From Camarhynchus parvulus (Eukaryota > Chordata > Aves > Passeriformes > Thraupidae): DNA of 64,000 nucleotides. The notes below the pieces were generated by a model that worked only from the letters and a program-made list of their open reading frames with translations, was not told the origin of the DNA and did not search any database. How positions within the stretch are numbered: position 1 is the first letter of the stretch; each line of letters starts with the position of its first letter. The stretch spans positions 15,733,733-15,797,732 of the forward strand of contig NC_044574.1 of NCBI RefSeq assembly GCF_901933205.1. Reading direction: 5' to 3'. Below are positions 10,879 through 22,896 of this stretch, piece after piece. The position numbers and the translations under genes are program-made.

Positions 10879-13800
10879 TGGGATGTGTGTGTTTGTGTGT
10901 GATGTGCATAATGAGTCTTGTATCTGTGAAATCTCTGAAATCCTCAAATAGGAAATAAAAAAGGAAGGGAAATACCATAGCTTTGGTTTACATCTGGATT
11001 TTCTTTGCATGATGGCTACAGTTGTGTATGTAGTCGTAGCAATTCACTGTATCATCTCTACAAATAAAGCACAACAAAATTTGTTCCCAGAATTTTCGTG
11101 TCTGAACAGGAGATTATAATAAATACAAATCAAGTGATGACAATGAAAAAGGAGTGAACTATGGGGAAATGAAGAATACAGCTGTGAGAGGTAAAAAAAC
11201 CAGTTGCTATGATAACACATTTTGCTTGTTTGTTCAAGAAACAAAAGGGAAGGACAAGGTGCTTTTTACAAGCCAGAAAGTTTTCTTTCTGAGTATAAGA
11301 TAGATGTGAAGCTTGCAGATATAACAGGCAAAAGAAGGGTTACATGGATTATCCAGAGCACAATGACTTTTAGTTATTCTTGAAAATAATAGCAGTTTTT
11401 AAATCTTTTAATTAACTTAAGCTTGGATTTAAAATATAAAGGCCCCACAAAATTTTACCTTTGTGTTATTCATAGAGTTATATAGCTACAATAAATTAAC
11501 AAAAGGTAATATCTAAGATCATTCATGTCAGTGTTGGATAAACACAGCAAAAGGATAGCAAGGGTTCTCTTTGTCATCTAGAGATTGTGTAATCATGCCT
11601 GTCAGAAATAAATACACATATATATACACATATATAAACCCCCACCCTGCTAAAAACATTCAGAATATCTCCCCAACTGAAATTGAATCGAACTGGGGAT
11701 AAAGAAAAGCTCTTTAACAGCATATAGGTATGCTGCACAACAGCTTCAAATAGGAAATGAAGCCATAATATCCAGAATTGAATTGGCAAAGATTCAGTTC
11801 TGTCGTAAAAATTAATTTTCATTTTTTTTGGACATGAATCAAATTTTAACTGATGAGAGTTAGAAAAATGTGCCTATACCACCACTTTCTATTCCAGCCT
11901 CATCAGCCTCGTATGCTTCAGGATTTCTTCCTCTTTCCTCAGAAGAAAACAACTGGGATTGAAGATAGGCTGCTGGAGACAGTGTAGTGCCTCATGGTAA
12001 GGAGAAATCCCACCAGCTGTGGCTGTGCTTATCTGTTTATCCAAAACACGCATAGATTTTGTGCATTCCAGTGTGATAGGTGCTTTTAGAGCTACACAAT
12101 GGGCGATTACCAGTAGCAGAAAAGAATTCACCGCTTAAAACCAGAAGAGGCCCCCAAGTGGCTGAGTGCTGCCTTTCTGTGGTTGCGCCCCTGTGGATGA
12201 GCTGGGTCAGGAAGTGGAGCAGCTCTGGCACACCCCCTGCTTCTGCTGTATTCTGCTTTCACCCCCTTCTGCAGCTTTGACAGAGTCGGCTCAGCAGTGT
12301 TTCAGGGTGACTGAGATCATTCCTGTCTGGCTGGTTGGTGATGCTGACTGGTCTCTACTACACTGCTGCTGTAGCCTGGACCTTGCTGGAGGCAGGACCA
12401 GGGCATCAGAAAGGGAAGATTGCTTTAGGGTCACTCGCGTGTTCCTAATTTATCAGTTGTGAGCTTATGCCATTTTGAAGGTGAAAAATGTACAGGGACT
12501 GATCATGTGTGTGATGAAGAAATTCCATTGAGTCTGAGTATGTGTGGATTATATGGGTATTTTGGAAACATTAGTGACATAGCCTATTGAATCTGCATAC
12601 CTCTAATAATGGTAAAAAGCTCACAATCTCTGTTGACATTAAGTAATTAACACTTTTAGTAATAATACAAAGCATTGTGAACTGTGGAAACAACCAGCAA
12701 TTAATTATATTTTGTATTCTAGAGACTTGCAACAGCTAGGTTAACAAAGAATGACTGCATGGCCAAACCAAGAGGCTCCAGATCACAGCTGTGTGCAGCT
12801 GGTGGCACTGACACACCACTGGCAGAGCCACTGCGAGATGTGTCTGTCAAAGCCACCTCAGAGGAATATCTGAAGCAGGAGAAAAATATGCCCTGGGTAG
12901 TCTATCATTCCACCTGTGGCTTGGCTCTTTCTGGAGGGAAAAATAAGCAGACAGCACAAATTATGGGAGACATTTAGATCAGGCAAGTGTACTCCTGGGG
13001 CTGCACACACCTGTGGTAGCATATAGCCTTTTGAATTATGGCTTTTCTTGGCTCTCTGTTGATCTTAGAGACCTTCAACTCAGAACTTTGTTCATTACTC
13101 TGTCTTAATGATGTGTAAGTTATTTATGAGTAACTCCTTGAGTTTTAAAAATGCATCTTTCACTGCACTGTATTTTTTTTTCCAATCTGGACTTAGATCT
13201 ACATAGTTGCTAGTGAAGAGTTCTTGCCAGGAGTTGAATTATCACTAATTCTCTAATTGTGACATGGATATAAATTTTGTATGCTTTTCTGCTTATAAGA
13301 ACAATTTCTCTTTGAGAAAATCAAAAAGTAAGCAGATTTTAAAAGAAAGGCCTGAAATTCTTTAGGAAAATATAAACTAAATATTTAACTGGGCTTCTAT
13401 AAAATATTTATTAAATTTAGCGCCAAAGAGAAAATGTTTTGGGCATGTTTTTAGCAAATGTTTTGCTAAAAATCTCACTGTTTATAGTGTAAATCAACAT
13501 TAACTAAATCACCTAAGTCCAAACACAGGTATCAGACATCTTTAATTCTCTGCTGCCATCTTGTGACTGCTCCTGTGACCTGCTGGTGTATAATAAAATC
13601 GAGATATTTTTTTCCCAGGGAAGTGCGCCTGTAGTGAGGTGGAGGAACATCTGTTGGAAGAATTTGTAGTGGGTAGCTCCAGTTTGGAAGATTGCATAGA
13701 GAACAGTGAGAAGTTCAGTTAAGAAAGCACCATGGTATTGAATTGTTTTAAGTATTTTCTACTTTCTTTGTTCACCTTCAGTTTTGATCAAATAGTACAT

Positions 13801-16044
13801 GGTCATGGTGAATTAAGAAATAATGTTTTTGTAGAAAGTATGCATAGGTGATTTTTTAGCACATGCAGCAGGTCTGGTATGTTGCACTCTGTGTGCAGGA
13901 TGAAGTACGTGTTTTATGTACACAGATGAAGCATGTGTTACCCATATTTCATGACTCACACATTTGCTACACTTCAGTGCATGCAGTGGTGCATTTAATG
14001 ATGTATCTGAGCTGACATTCTTAGCACATTGTATAGATGGGCAGAGTGGCAGTTCTTTTCCTGTTGGAAGGTATTTTCAGACAGATGAAGAAGGCAGTGG
14101 CAGCTAGTTAAGTGAGTGGCAGAGATGGAGACTGCCTTGAAGATTGACTGTTGAGGAAAGTTGCAGAGGGAGCCAGATGTTGCTGTAACAGATATTTTGA
14201 AATTATTGAGTTATAACACAGCAATCTTTTGAATATTCCACTGGGTGTAGCAAAGTAAAAATAAATACACTGTCATTTACAGGTGCTCAGAAAGCACAGC
14301 AGGCTGGAGATTGATGAGGGGTGTCAGACAGAGGAAATTAAGTTCTTGAACCTGTATGTGCCATGATGTTCCTGCTTTCTCACAGTTTGCTTTGACAAAT
14401 GCTAACAGCATAACCTGCACTTTTTGGACTGCAGTGAGCTAGTGGTGAGATACATGGCTCATATACCAACTAGAGCTACATCCTTTTCTGAACCTACTTT
14501 GTGGTTAGAAGGCAAAGCCATGTGGTAAGAAAACTGGGTTGGGAGCTATTTATTAAGTCCTCATGGCCATAAAACCTTTCCTTCACCCTGTACCATTCCC
14601 CAGGGAGCTTCCTGCCTTCTGTACCTTAGGGATACCTCAATAACCCAGCTGAAAGGGGACATGCAAGCTGCAGCCATCTCCAGAGTCCAAACTTCTCTGC
14701 ATGTGCCCCTGCAGTTCCCTGCATCTTTGTCTGAACAAGGCTGTGCTGTGTGTGCATGTGCTGCACCTTGGAAGAACTGAGGAGATTCTACCTTTGCTGC
14801 TTCCCTAACAGCTTGAACTTGCAGTACGAAAGCTGGCCTCTGTTTGACTTATTCAGTGGAACTGCTGGTTTTAGAAAAATAACTAAAATCATCTATGGAT
14901 GATTTTTGGCTGTGGGCCTTCCTGACTAATTCAGTCACCAAAACAGGGTAATTACTTGTTAAAGTAATATATGTTAATTACTTGTTAAAATAACATATCT
15001 TTTATCAACCGTAAGGTTTCAAATAAATTGAGGGTTTTCTAATGTATTTTGATCTGTTGTTTTGCATTGAATAGTTAAATTTATTTCAGTTTTTAAGGAT
15101 CACAGACATTAGTGATACTGCCTAAGAGCTGGCTAGATACTCATAGTTAAGTTTGACAACACTCAGGAAAAAGACCTGATTTGTTTGAGGTCATGCAGTT
15201 ATTTCAGTATCACTGTTTACATTCTTTTGACTTTGCAAAAATAAATGGTTTTTTTTTTAAATTACTTTTTCTCTCAAGTTTTCTAAAATTTTCAATACTT
15301 GCAATACTGACCTGTAACTCATTTAACAGAGGAGGTTGCTCTGCTTTTACCGCTCTCTCAAGTTAAAAACTTGTCAAGATTTGTCTCCCATTTCTGCTTG
15401 TGTTTGCCTTTCCATAAAACTTACTTTCTTAACCTGAAATTTTCCTAAAGCCTTCTATTGCTGCTTACTCCAGCTGTCTCCTTCATATAGGCATTCTATG
15501 TACTTTCCCCCTTTTTAAAGTAATTTTCTAAAGTCAGTTACCACTTTCCTTTCTCTTTTGCTGCCTTACTCCTGCTTCATTTTTGTTCTCTTTATATCAG
15601 TTTGCAAGAGGCAAACATGGTTATTGTTTCCTACTCCATACAATCCATCAAACACTATCTCCTCTGCCAGATTTAGAGGGGTCAGCAAATAAATACTTTT
15701 TGGTGAGATTTCCATCTTCTGCTCAATGCTGTTTTAAATGAAAGAGGTGATGGCCTCAACATTAGGATTAGGAAGAAGAATATGTGAATATGCATGAAGT
15801 CCAAGAACTTTTTTCTCCCATGAGAAAATCACCAAATACAAATGCTCACGTAGTAAGCATGTAGATACAGCAATGCTCTATGAACATGTTCTTCCCTGGT
15901 CTAGGTTATGTAGCCTGAATACAGCATAGGTGGATCATAGGTAATGCAGCAATGTTTCCATAAATCCTTTCCAAGCAATATTCACTATCCTGCATGTGTG
16001 TAAGAAAAAAGACAAGATGAGCTTTCAGGCACATTGTGATTTTT
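10879..16044. other. Intergenic, no gene seen
   Basis: AT-rich, with short overlapping open frames around 11890-12460 on both strands. No repeat family recognised apart from the small dinucleotide tract at 11605. Confidence 0.8.
11605..11637 (+). repeat. Short AT/AC dinucleotide-rich tract
   Basis: 'acacatatatatacacatat' with flanks forms a short alternating purine-pyrimidine tract. No other function visible. Confidence 0.8.
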
Positions 16045-16125
16045 GGGATGTCCTACACAGGGCCAGCAGTTTGACTCAATGATCCTGATGGCTCCCTTCC
16101 AACTCAGCATATTCTATGATTCTAT
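16045..16125 (+). mobile_element. CR1 LINE 3' tail fragment
   Basis: Reads 'cacagggccagcagtttgac', 'tcaatgatcctgatggctcc', 'cttccaactcagcat' and ends ATTCTATGATTCTAT, the double ATTCTATG tail of avian CR1 in forward orientation. About 80 bases of 3' untranslated part only. Confidence 0.9.
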
Positions 16126-17615
16126 AAGAGCAGAAACCAGGCAGCATGTATGAAAATTAAGCTTTTTTGTAGATCCTTGAACATGTCAAACCTCAAGAGC
16201 CACATTTCTCATCCGTTTGAGTGAGCTAATTTTTTAAACCTGCTTTCAATATGCTCAGTTACTGTACGGCTGTTCCTCACAGCCAGCCAAGATCAGGGTG
16301 AGCATTCACTCAGCTCTGCCCATTGGAAATACTCTCTCTGCCCCAGATGTGTGGCTACTTGCTTATGCTAGAGGGTATTGACCTCAGGAGGAATCTTGTC
16401 AGCATTTGCTGCACAACTGGGTTCATCTAAACAGCTGATGACACTGGTTTGCACAAGCAGGGCTGAAGTTGCCAGAAGCATTTTAGCAAATCCACCCAAG
16501 ATCCCTTCCAGGAGCAAGAGCCTCCAGGACAGTGCTGAATGTGCAAGCAGCTGGGGTAGAATGGTTGAACAGGCTTGTGGGATCTTGCAGAGAATGTCTG
16601 TCCTAACCTGAGACACTGCAAAAACAAAAGTTAGTCACAAGAGCAATGCCAAATAAGGACAGAGGTCAAATCAAGGCTTTGTCTCTCATTTGATTACCAT
16701 GGATGGAGTTTTCAACTAAAATTCACTGCTGATATCCAAATGTCCTCCAACATCACAAAAGACTTGTCCCTTGTGAAAAATTCTTTAATGCCCTTAAGAT
16801 TACCTAGAGTACCAGAGTGTCTGGCATTGTAGCCCAAGTACCCTCTTCTGCTTCATTGTTTCAGAAGACAAAATAAAATGAGAAAAAGCAAATAAAATCA
16901 ATATATATTTAGTAAAAATCTTCCCTATTGAAGCTCACCAGTACAGCTGTTATGTTTCAGGCATTATTTCAAGTAGCAATGTCTGTCTCTTATCCTTTCC
17001 TCTCAGTAGGGAAATTAAAAACTAAAGCCCAACCATTCCTCTTACTTCCCTCCACCCTCATCTCCTTAGTCAAGTATGCAATTAAATTCTTGCCATCTTT
17101 TCATATTTTCATCCATATTTTCAGAATTATGGTATTCCAGACTTCTCTGGGCTGCCTTTTGCCTTTTTTCCCCAAATATATTACCTTCTGTGTATTGTGT
17201 TGCCTTCTTTTCCACCACATTCCTGGAATGTTGTATGCCTCATGTGCCTGATGAGGACATTATCTGATTCCATAATTATAAATAACTGTTAACAGATTTA
17301 GATCAATTCTACCTCTACAGCTATGTTTTAAGTGTATGAACACTTGAATGAGAATGGCCTCATCTGAGCTGCTTTTGACTGTCATGGTGCTTTATCCTCC
17401 ACAGTCTAAGGATCCTGTGGCCTGCATCTGAAGACAGGATCAAAGACAAAGCATCAAAGACAGGAAAATATAATCAATGAAGCAATAAAAATCAGAAAGC
17501 TTCACCATGAATCCCTCCACCCCCTTGTTTACACACCTCCTGATAGCCAGGAACATCCTGCTAGATAAGATGTTTTTATGTTATCTCAATTTGTATTGCA
17601 TTAGACAGCAAAGTA

Positions 17616-17654
17616 ACATGGTCTGATGTGTTTTTACATGGTCTGATGTGTTTT
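17616..17654 (+). repeat. 20-bp tandem duplication
   Basis: 'acatggtctgatgtgttttt' at 17616-17635 is repeated at 17636-17654 with one fewer T at the end. It lies just left of an AT-rich block rich in transcription-factor-like words. Confidence 0.9.
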
Positions 17655-17689
17655 GCTAGGGATATGTTCACTGCTTATTAACTGGATAA

Positions 17690-18010
17690 AACCTGATATT
17701 AGCTTGGCCTTGTTTAATTTCTAATGTTATTTACTCTGTGATAACTGACTAACCTCAGTTAACATTGTGAATTGTTTGCCCTGTAATGACCAGATATTCC
17801 ATTACATTATGTAAATTATTTGCATAGTGATCAGGATTTAATGTTATTGGTAATTAGAATTATTTGCTGCTGGTAATGCTGTATAAATGATCTGTCATTA
17901 ATCACAGGGCACACCTTAGCAAGAGCTCTAATGAGGAAAGCTGCAGTTTAATGTCACTAAACTATTGGTCTCCTCTGGGCCATTGTTTTACATCACAGGG
18001 AAGTGGATTT
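17690..18010. promoter_or_regulatory. Candidate conserved noncoding element (homeodomain/POU/SOX words)
   Basis: AT-rich DNA without repeats or frames holds ATTTGCAT (17818-17825, octamer), TAATTA (17851-17856), CATTAATCA (around 17897-17905) and CCATTGT (17980-17986, SOX-like). This clustering looks like a developmental enhancer. No alignment is available, so this is inference; AT-rich DNA gives such words by chance. Confidence 0.25.
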
Positions 18011-19440
18011 TTTGTATTTATTGATCAGTTATTAATCATAATCATAAAGACCTGGGGCTTTGTAAATGTCTTTATTCCTTGATGTAAGATATCACCAGAC
18101 TTTGAGTCACAATAATTAAAGCATGCAGCTGATAAAACTTGACAGGTTTTCACACTTGCGGTTTTAAACCACATTAGAAGTTCCTCCTCTTGAGAAGAAG
18201 GTGTTCCGTAATCCACACCTCTCCCACTGGTACTGATAGAGCCAAGGACCCATCTTTACCAAAGGAAAATTAAAAAGACAAAGGCTGATGAGGCAGAGCA
18301 TCATCTAATTCAGGAAAAGACACTGCCAAGGGGAAGCTCTTTCTTCCCCTGCAAAAAGCCAAATGAGAAATGTTATTGCTCACTTTTATTAGGAACCACT
18401 TTGATTTACTGTATATTCTTCTTGCAACAAACTACTAGTAAACTAGTTAGGGCAAAGAACAATAACAACAGACTCCTTCTTACCCCTATTTAGACTTTGC
18501 CATGCCTAGCAGAGAATCCCATACTCTTGGAAAGCTGAGTGTCCATTTAAAGCTGGGTGCCAGAAGGACAGAGCTCTGAGCCCTGCAGTGATGAGCCAGT
18601 GTCCACACTGCAGTGACCATTTCTGTGTACAGAAAACAGAACAGAACCATTAACTGCCAGGGTCTCCAAGGCAGGAATTAGAGCTTAGGGCCCCAAAATC
18701 AGGATTTAAGGTACATTTCTATATCCTGGAGCTCCATGCACCTTGGCAGACCATGAACAGGTAAGTTGAAGTCATATGAGAAGTCTGAGGAAGACTTTGT
18801 GTACCCACAATAAGAGTAAGGCCTGAATGTTTTATCTTCTCAGGCTCTGACGTTGCTTAAAATCACACCTATCTGATTAACTAATGTTAGATGATAGAGT
18901 AATTCCCAAATGAGATCTTCTAAAATGAGACTCATGCCTCAGAAAGAGCCTTTCCTATGACTTAACTGCAAAGCATTTAGTGTAAATACTTTTCCTGAGT
19001 ATGTGAAAGAGCTGGAACTGTATATGAATATGCAAATAGTTGTCACAACACTTCCTGTCATTTTTGTGGAATAAAGAACTATTTACCTATACAGTGATTC
19101 ATTCAAATTTCAATGCCTGTTATCATGCTAAAAGATTTGAATAGTCTGAAAGAAATATTTGTACTGAAAAGCTTTATTTAAAATCAAAAGGAAAATAGCT
19201 GAAACCTACTGAACCAGCAAATGTATGCTAAGGAAGATCAATGTGAATAAGATATGTTTTTTAATATTTTACCAAGGGAAAAAACAGCATCAATAATGTT
19301 ATTTTTTAATTTTGACCCTCTGTAACAGTCTTGACTTTGCCTGGTAAAGTTCAACTAAAAACATAATCAATTGTACAAGGGAGAAATGGATAATACAGGA
19401 GTATGAAGAAGAAATTGGTATATATAAATGGCTAATTGAG

Positions 19441-19467
19441 GATTGATTGATTGATTGATTGATTGAT
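19441..19467 (+). repeat. (GATT)n microsatellite
   Basis: A perfect run of the tetranucleotide GATT, 6.75 units. Each unit also reads TGATTGAT, a PBX-like word, but this follows from the repeat. Confidence 0.97.
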
Positions 19468-22400
19468 GCAAATAAATATAGAATATGAATGACTTTGATG
19501 AAGTTTTCTCATGAAACCTGTGTGTTTCATAAAAGCTGAACTATTAAAGTCAGTAAAAGACTTGGAAGACAAGCGTTCTTTCCTTTGTAATAAATAAAGG
19601 CAAAAAGAAAGGGGTAAATAAATTTCAAAGTATTTGGAATAATTTGCAGCCGTCTGTACCCTTCATAAGATACCTACTGACAGAATTAAGCAAGCAAACA
19701 GTGAGATGTGCACACAGCAATATATTAGAAACATGGTGTGTATTGAAAATACAGCAGCTACCTTTCTTGTGAAGCCAATAAAAAATTAAATGAACAGTTT
19801 GTCCACTAACATTGTGCCTTTATCACATAAGAGCATTATGTTTCTCCAAGGTTTTTGATAGACATGGACAACTGCCCTACAATAACAAGAAACTGAGGAA
19901 ATATGTTCTATGAATTCTGTGAGCATTTTGCTAAAATAGCTGCAAATGACTTTTTCTATGAATGTAGGGATGGATATGTTTTACATTTTAGTAAATTTCA
20001 TTTCACTTATTTTTCATCAACAAATGAACCCATAGAAGAGTACGTTTTTAAATTTAGAGTTAGATTTTTTCCTTACAATGATTCACACAAATGTATTTCA
20101 ATTTAGGTTAGAATACTGCCATCTATCAGACAGTGCCTTCAGCTAAAAACACTAGAATCCCACAATCATGGGCACCAGGCAGATGCAATGGGTAGCAAAA
20201 GATCTGCTACATTTTAAAATGTGGAAATCTAGACTTAGATATTAGCTTTATCAGTGTCTGTGACTTTTCCCCCCCAAATTTGGTCAGTTAATGAGGTTGG
20301 GAAATGCCATTGTGGAATACTCCAAGTCTTTGCACATAGGCAGAAAAAAAGAAGGGGGCATAAAAAGGGCATTGGAGAGGAGGGGTTCTTACAGATCTTA
20401 TAGTTTCTTGAGGTTTTTCAGGATGTGTTTAATGTGGGAAAACAGTCACACTACACTCCTGTATTATTCCCTTCCAAGGGCTAGGCTAGTCAGTGTTTAC
20501 TGGTAGGAGTTTGTATACAAAAAGCCTATGAGAGGAAAGAGCCTTATGGTCTGGAGGGGAGGGAGGATGCAGGACAGCTGTGTGTGCTGTATCCACCACA
20601 TCCCAGACCCCCCCTGATCCTCTTGGCAGAGGAGGATCAGTCTCTGTGCAAACTGGGGCACAATGGTTCTTCCTTCTGAAAGCCTTCAGACTCTTTTTTG
20701 CTCATTCTCCCTAAAGAATCTAGAGAATTTCTAGCCATTCCTTTCTTCTCCAGGCTGAAAAGACCAGATGATTTGTAGCTACTAGATTGATGCCACACTG
20801 CAGAGACTGAAAACCTGCCTCAGCAAAGGGAATGGAATTATATATACATATATGCTAAAACATAGCCTGTACAGAAACTTACATAACACAAATAGGGAAA
20901 TAAATGCAAGAAAATACTGACAAATTTACTGCATAATCATTCTTGAATTTACTAAAAATACGAAAAAATTATGAAACTATTTGCAAGTACAGGCATGTGT
21001 GTATGTTATAAAACATATAGCCCTCCCCTAACAGTTTGATTCTGAGCTATATTGACCAAACTTTGCTTGGCCTTCAACTGAGAAGTAAAAAAAAAGGCAA
21101 CATCTCAGTATTATTTGTAATACTACCTCAGTGCCTCCCTAATCCACAACAGAAGCATTAATCACCTTGTCTTTGTCATGGCAGCAGGGCAGTTTGCAGT
21201 CTTTCTGTGTACTTGATTTATGAACAGCTGATGGCCATTGAACTGCAGCAATCCACCTAACAGTTCTTCCTCCTGCTTTAGTATAAATGTTACAGAGCAC
21301 CAACAATTTATTCTGTCTAGTATATACAAGGTTAAATTTGTAAGCTCCTTAATTTTTGCCTTTCTTTCCTCTGGTTTTCATGTCTTGTTTTTTCCTCCTC
21401 CATCCCAAAAAGCATTGTTGATCTCAGACCTGCAGCTCACCACCTTGCTTCAAAGTCTGTGCTTGCTGCGCTCAAGAGCAGGATCAGCATTCAGACCTTC
21501 CACTGCTGTCAAGGTGAGCTGCTGCCTCAGCTGAGAAAGAAATGGCATGGTCCTCCAGCCTATTGTCCTTCACCTCTCTGTAGGTTTCCACTTGTCCCAT
21601 GAGTTTCATATGAAATTTAAGGTTTTGAGGTCTAGTGCAGATCCTTTTGAGCATAAGTGCCCAGTATGGCCAAACTGCATAATTGCTTTGGAAGGAAAAA
21701 GGAAGGGGACTAGATTTGCATTTTGTTCTTTTGCAGATCCCTAAGAGCTGGGACACCCAGCTAGGGCTACAATTTAGAAACACCTGGGTGTTCAGAGAGA
21801 GCCCCCCTGCTCAGCCCCAGTAGTAAAGTGTGTGTCCTGAATCCAAAACCATCTGGCTCAGTCTCAGCAGTGGGTGGGGGAGGTGGCTCCTTACCTGTGC
21901 TCCTTACCTCTGGTGGCACAACAGCTGTGGAAACCACACACTTCAATTAATGTGCTTACTCTGGGTGTCATTTCTGCTGTGATCTGCCCTCCAGGGAGAC
22001 TTTGCCCATTTTTGATGAAATATCTATGATGTCCTCCCTTTTTTGATATTGTCTCATTCCTTAGGCTTCCTCTGAGCTCTGGTCTGCAATTTTTAAAAGC
22101 CAAGGCTGTGTCCGAATTTCTATTAATTCCAAGACTGACAGAGCAGAGGTTGCTGCATTTGGTAGTGCTTAGGAGGGTATTGCTTTGTCAACTCTGCATT
22201 TCTATTCACCATTGCCTGTAACAAAGCACTTTTTGTTGGTTAATAATGCCTAGAAAATAATGGTTAAATTTAAAGCCTCTCCAATTCTGTAGAGTGCATT
22301 AACAAAAAGAAAAGAAAAAGGCAATCACTAGAAAAGCTTAGGTTTTTAATGCTTTATCTCACGTCTCTTGGTAAGAGAATGAGGAATGTATTCACAAATA

Positions 22401-22826
22401 TTTGAAGAGTGGCTTGAAGAGATAGTGCTGCCCTACAGGAACTCCTGGCATCAAAGGATATCTATCAAGGCATAATGGGATGAAATTAGGCAATAAAGCT
22501 AACCAGATAAGTAGTCTTTCATCCTGGAAGTACATTCTGGATGTTGCATAAATGAAATAGCAATTGCAAACATTTTTGGGGGAGGATTTCTTTCAGTGGA
22601 GATCTGCCAGGTGTGGGCAGGGGCAGAAGAAGGCAGGGGAGGCTGAGCAGCGCCCTTGTCCTGGCCAGCACAGCTGCCCTGTGCCAATCTCTGCCACCCT
22701 AGAGCGGGTCCAGCTGTGCTCCATGGGGTTCAGCCCCCAAGGAGCCCTTCTGGAAGCCCTGCTGAGGCAGGCACCATGGGCAGCACTCGGTGGTGCCCAC
22801 CCCAGGGACACGGGGCACCACAGCAC

Positions 22827-22896
22827 TTCATTTGGGCTGGAACCCAAGTGCATTCATTTGGGCTGGAACCCAAGTGCATTCATTTGGGCTGGAACC
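22827..22896 (+). repeat. 26-bp minisatellite, 2.7 copies
   Basis: Two perfect units of 26 bases (22827-22852 and 22853-22878), each starting 'ttcatttgggctggaaccca' and ending 'agtgca', are followed by a partial third. The repeat sits in a GC-rich patch (22600-22930) that has open frames on both strands. Confidence 0.95.

Larger units (their letters stand above)
16126..22826. other. Intergenic, with small repeats and one candidate element
   Basis: Contains the 20-bp duplication (17616), the candidate element at 17690-18010, and the (GATT)n at 19441. A 9-bp inverted repeat, CTGATCCTC…GAGGATCAG, lies at 20614-20640. No gene seen. Confidence 0.75.

Noticed and set aside
20480..20790. CR1-like words ('ttctccaggctgaaaagacc')
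   Set aside because: Only about 20 bases resemble CR1. The surrounding sequence does not follow the element's order.
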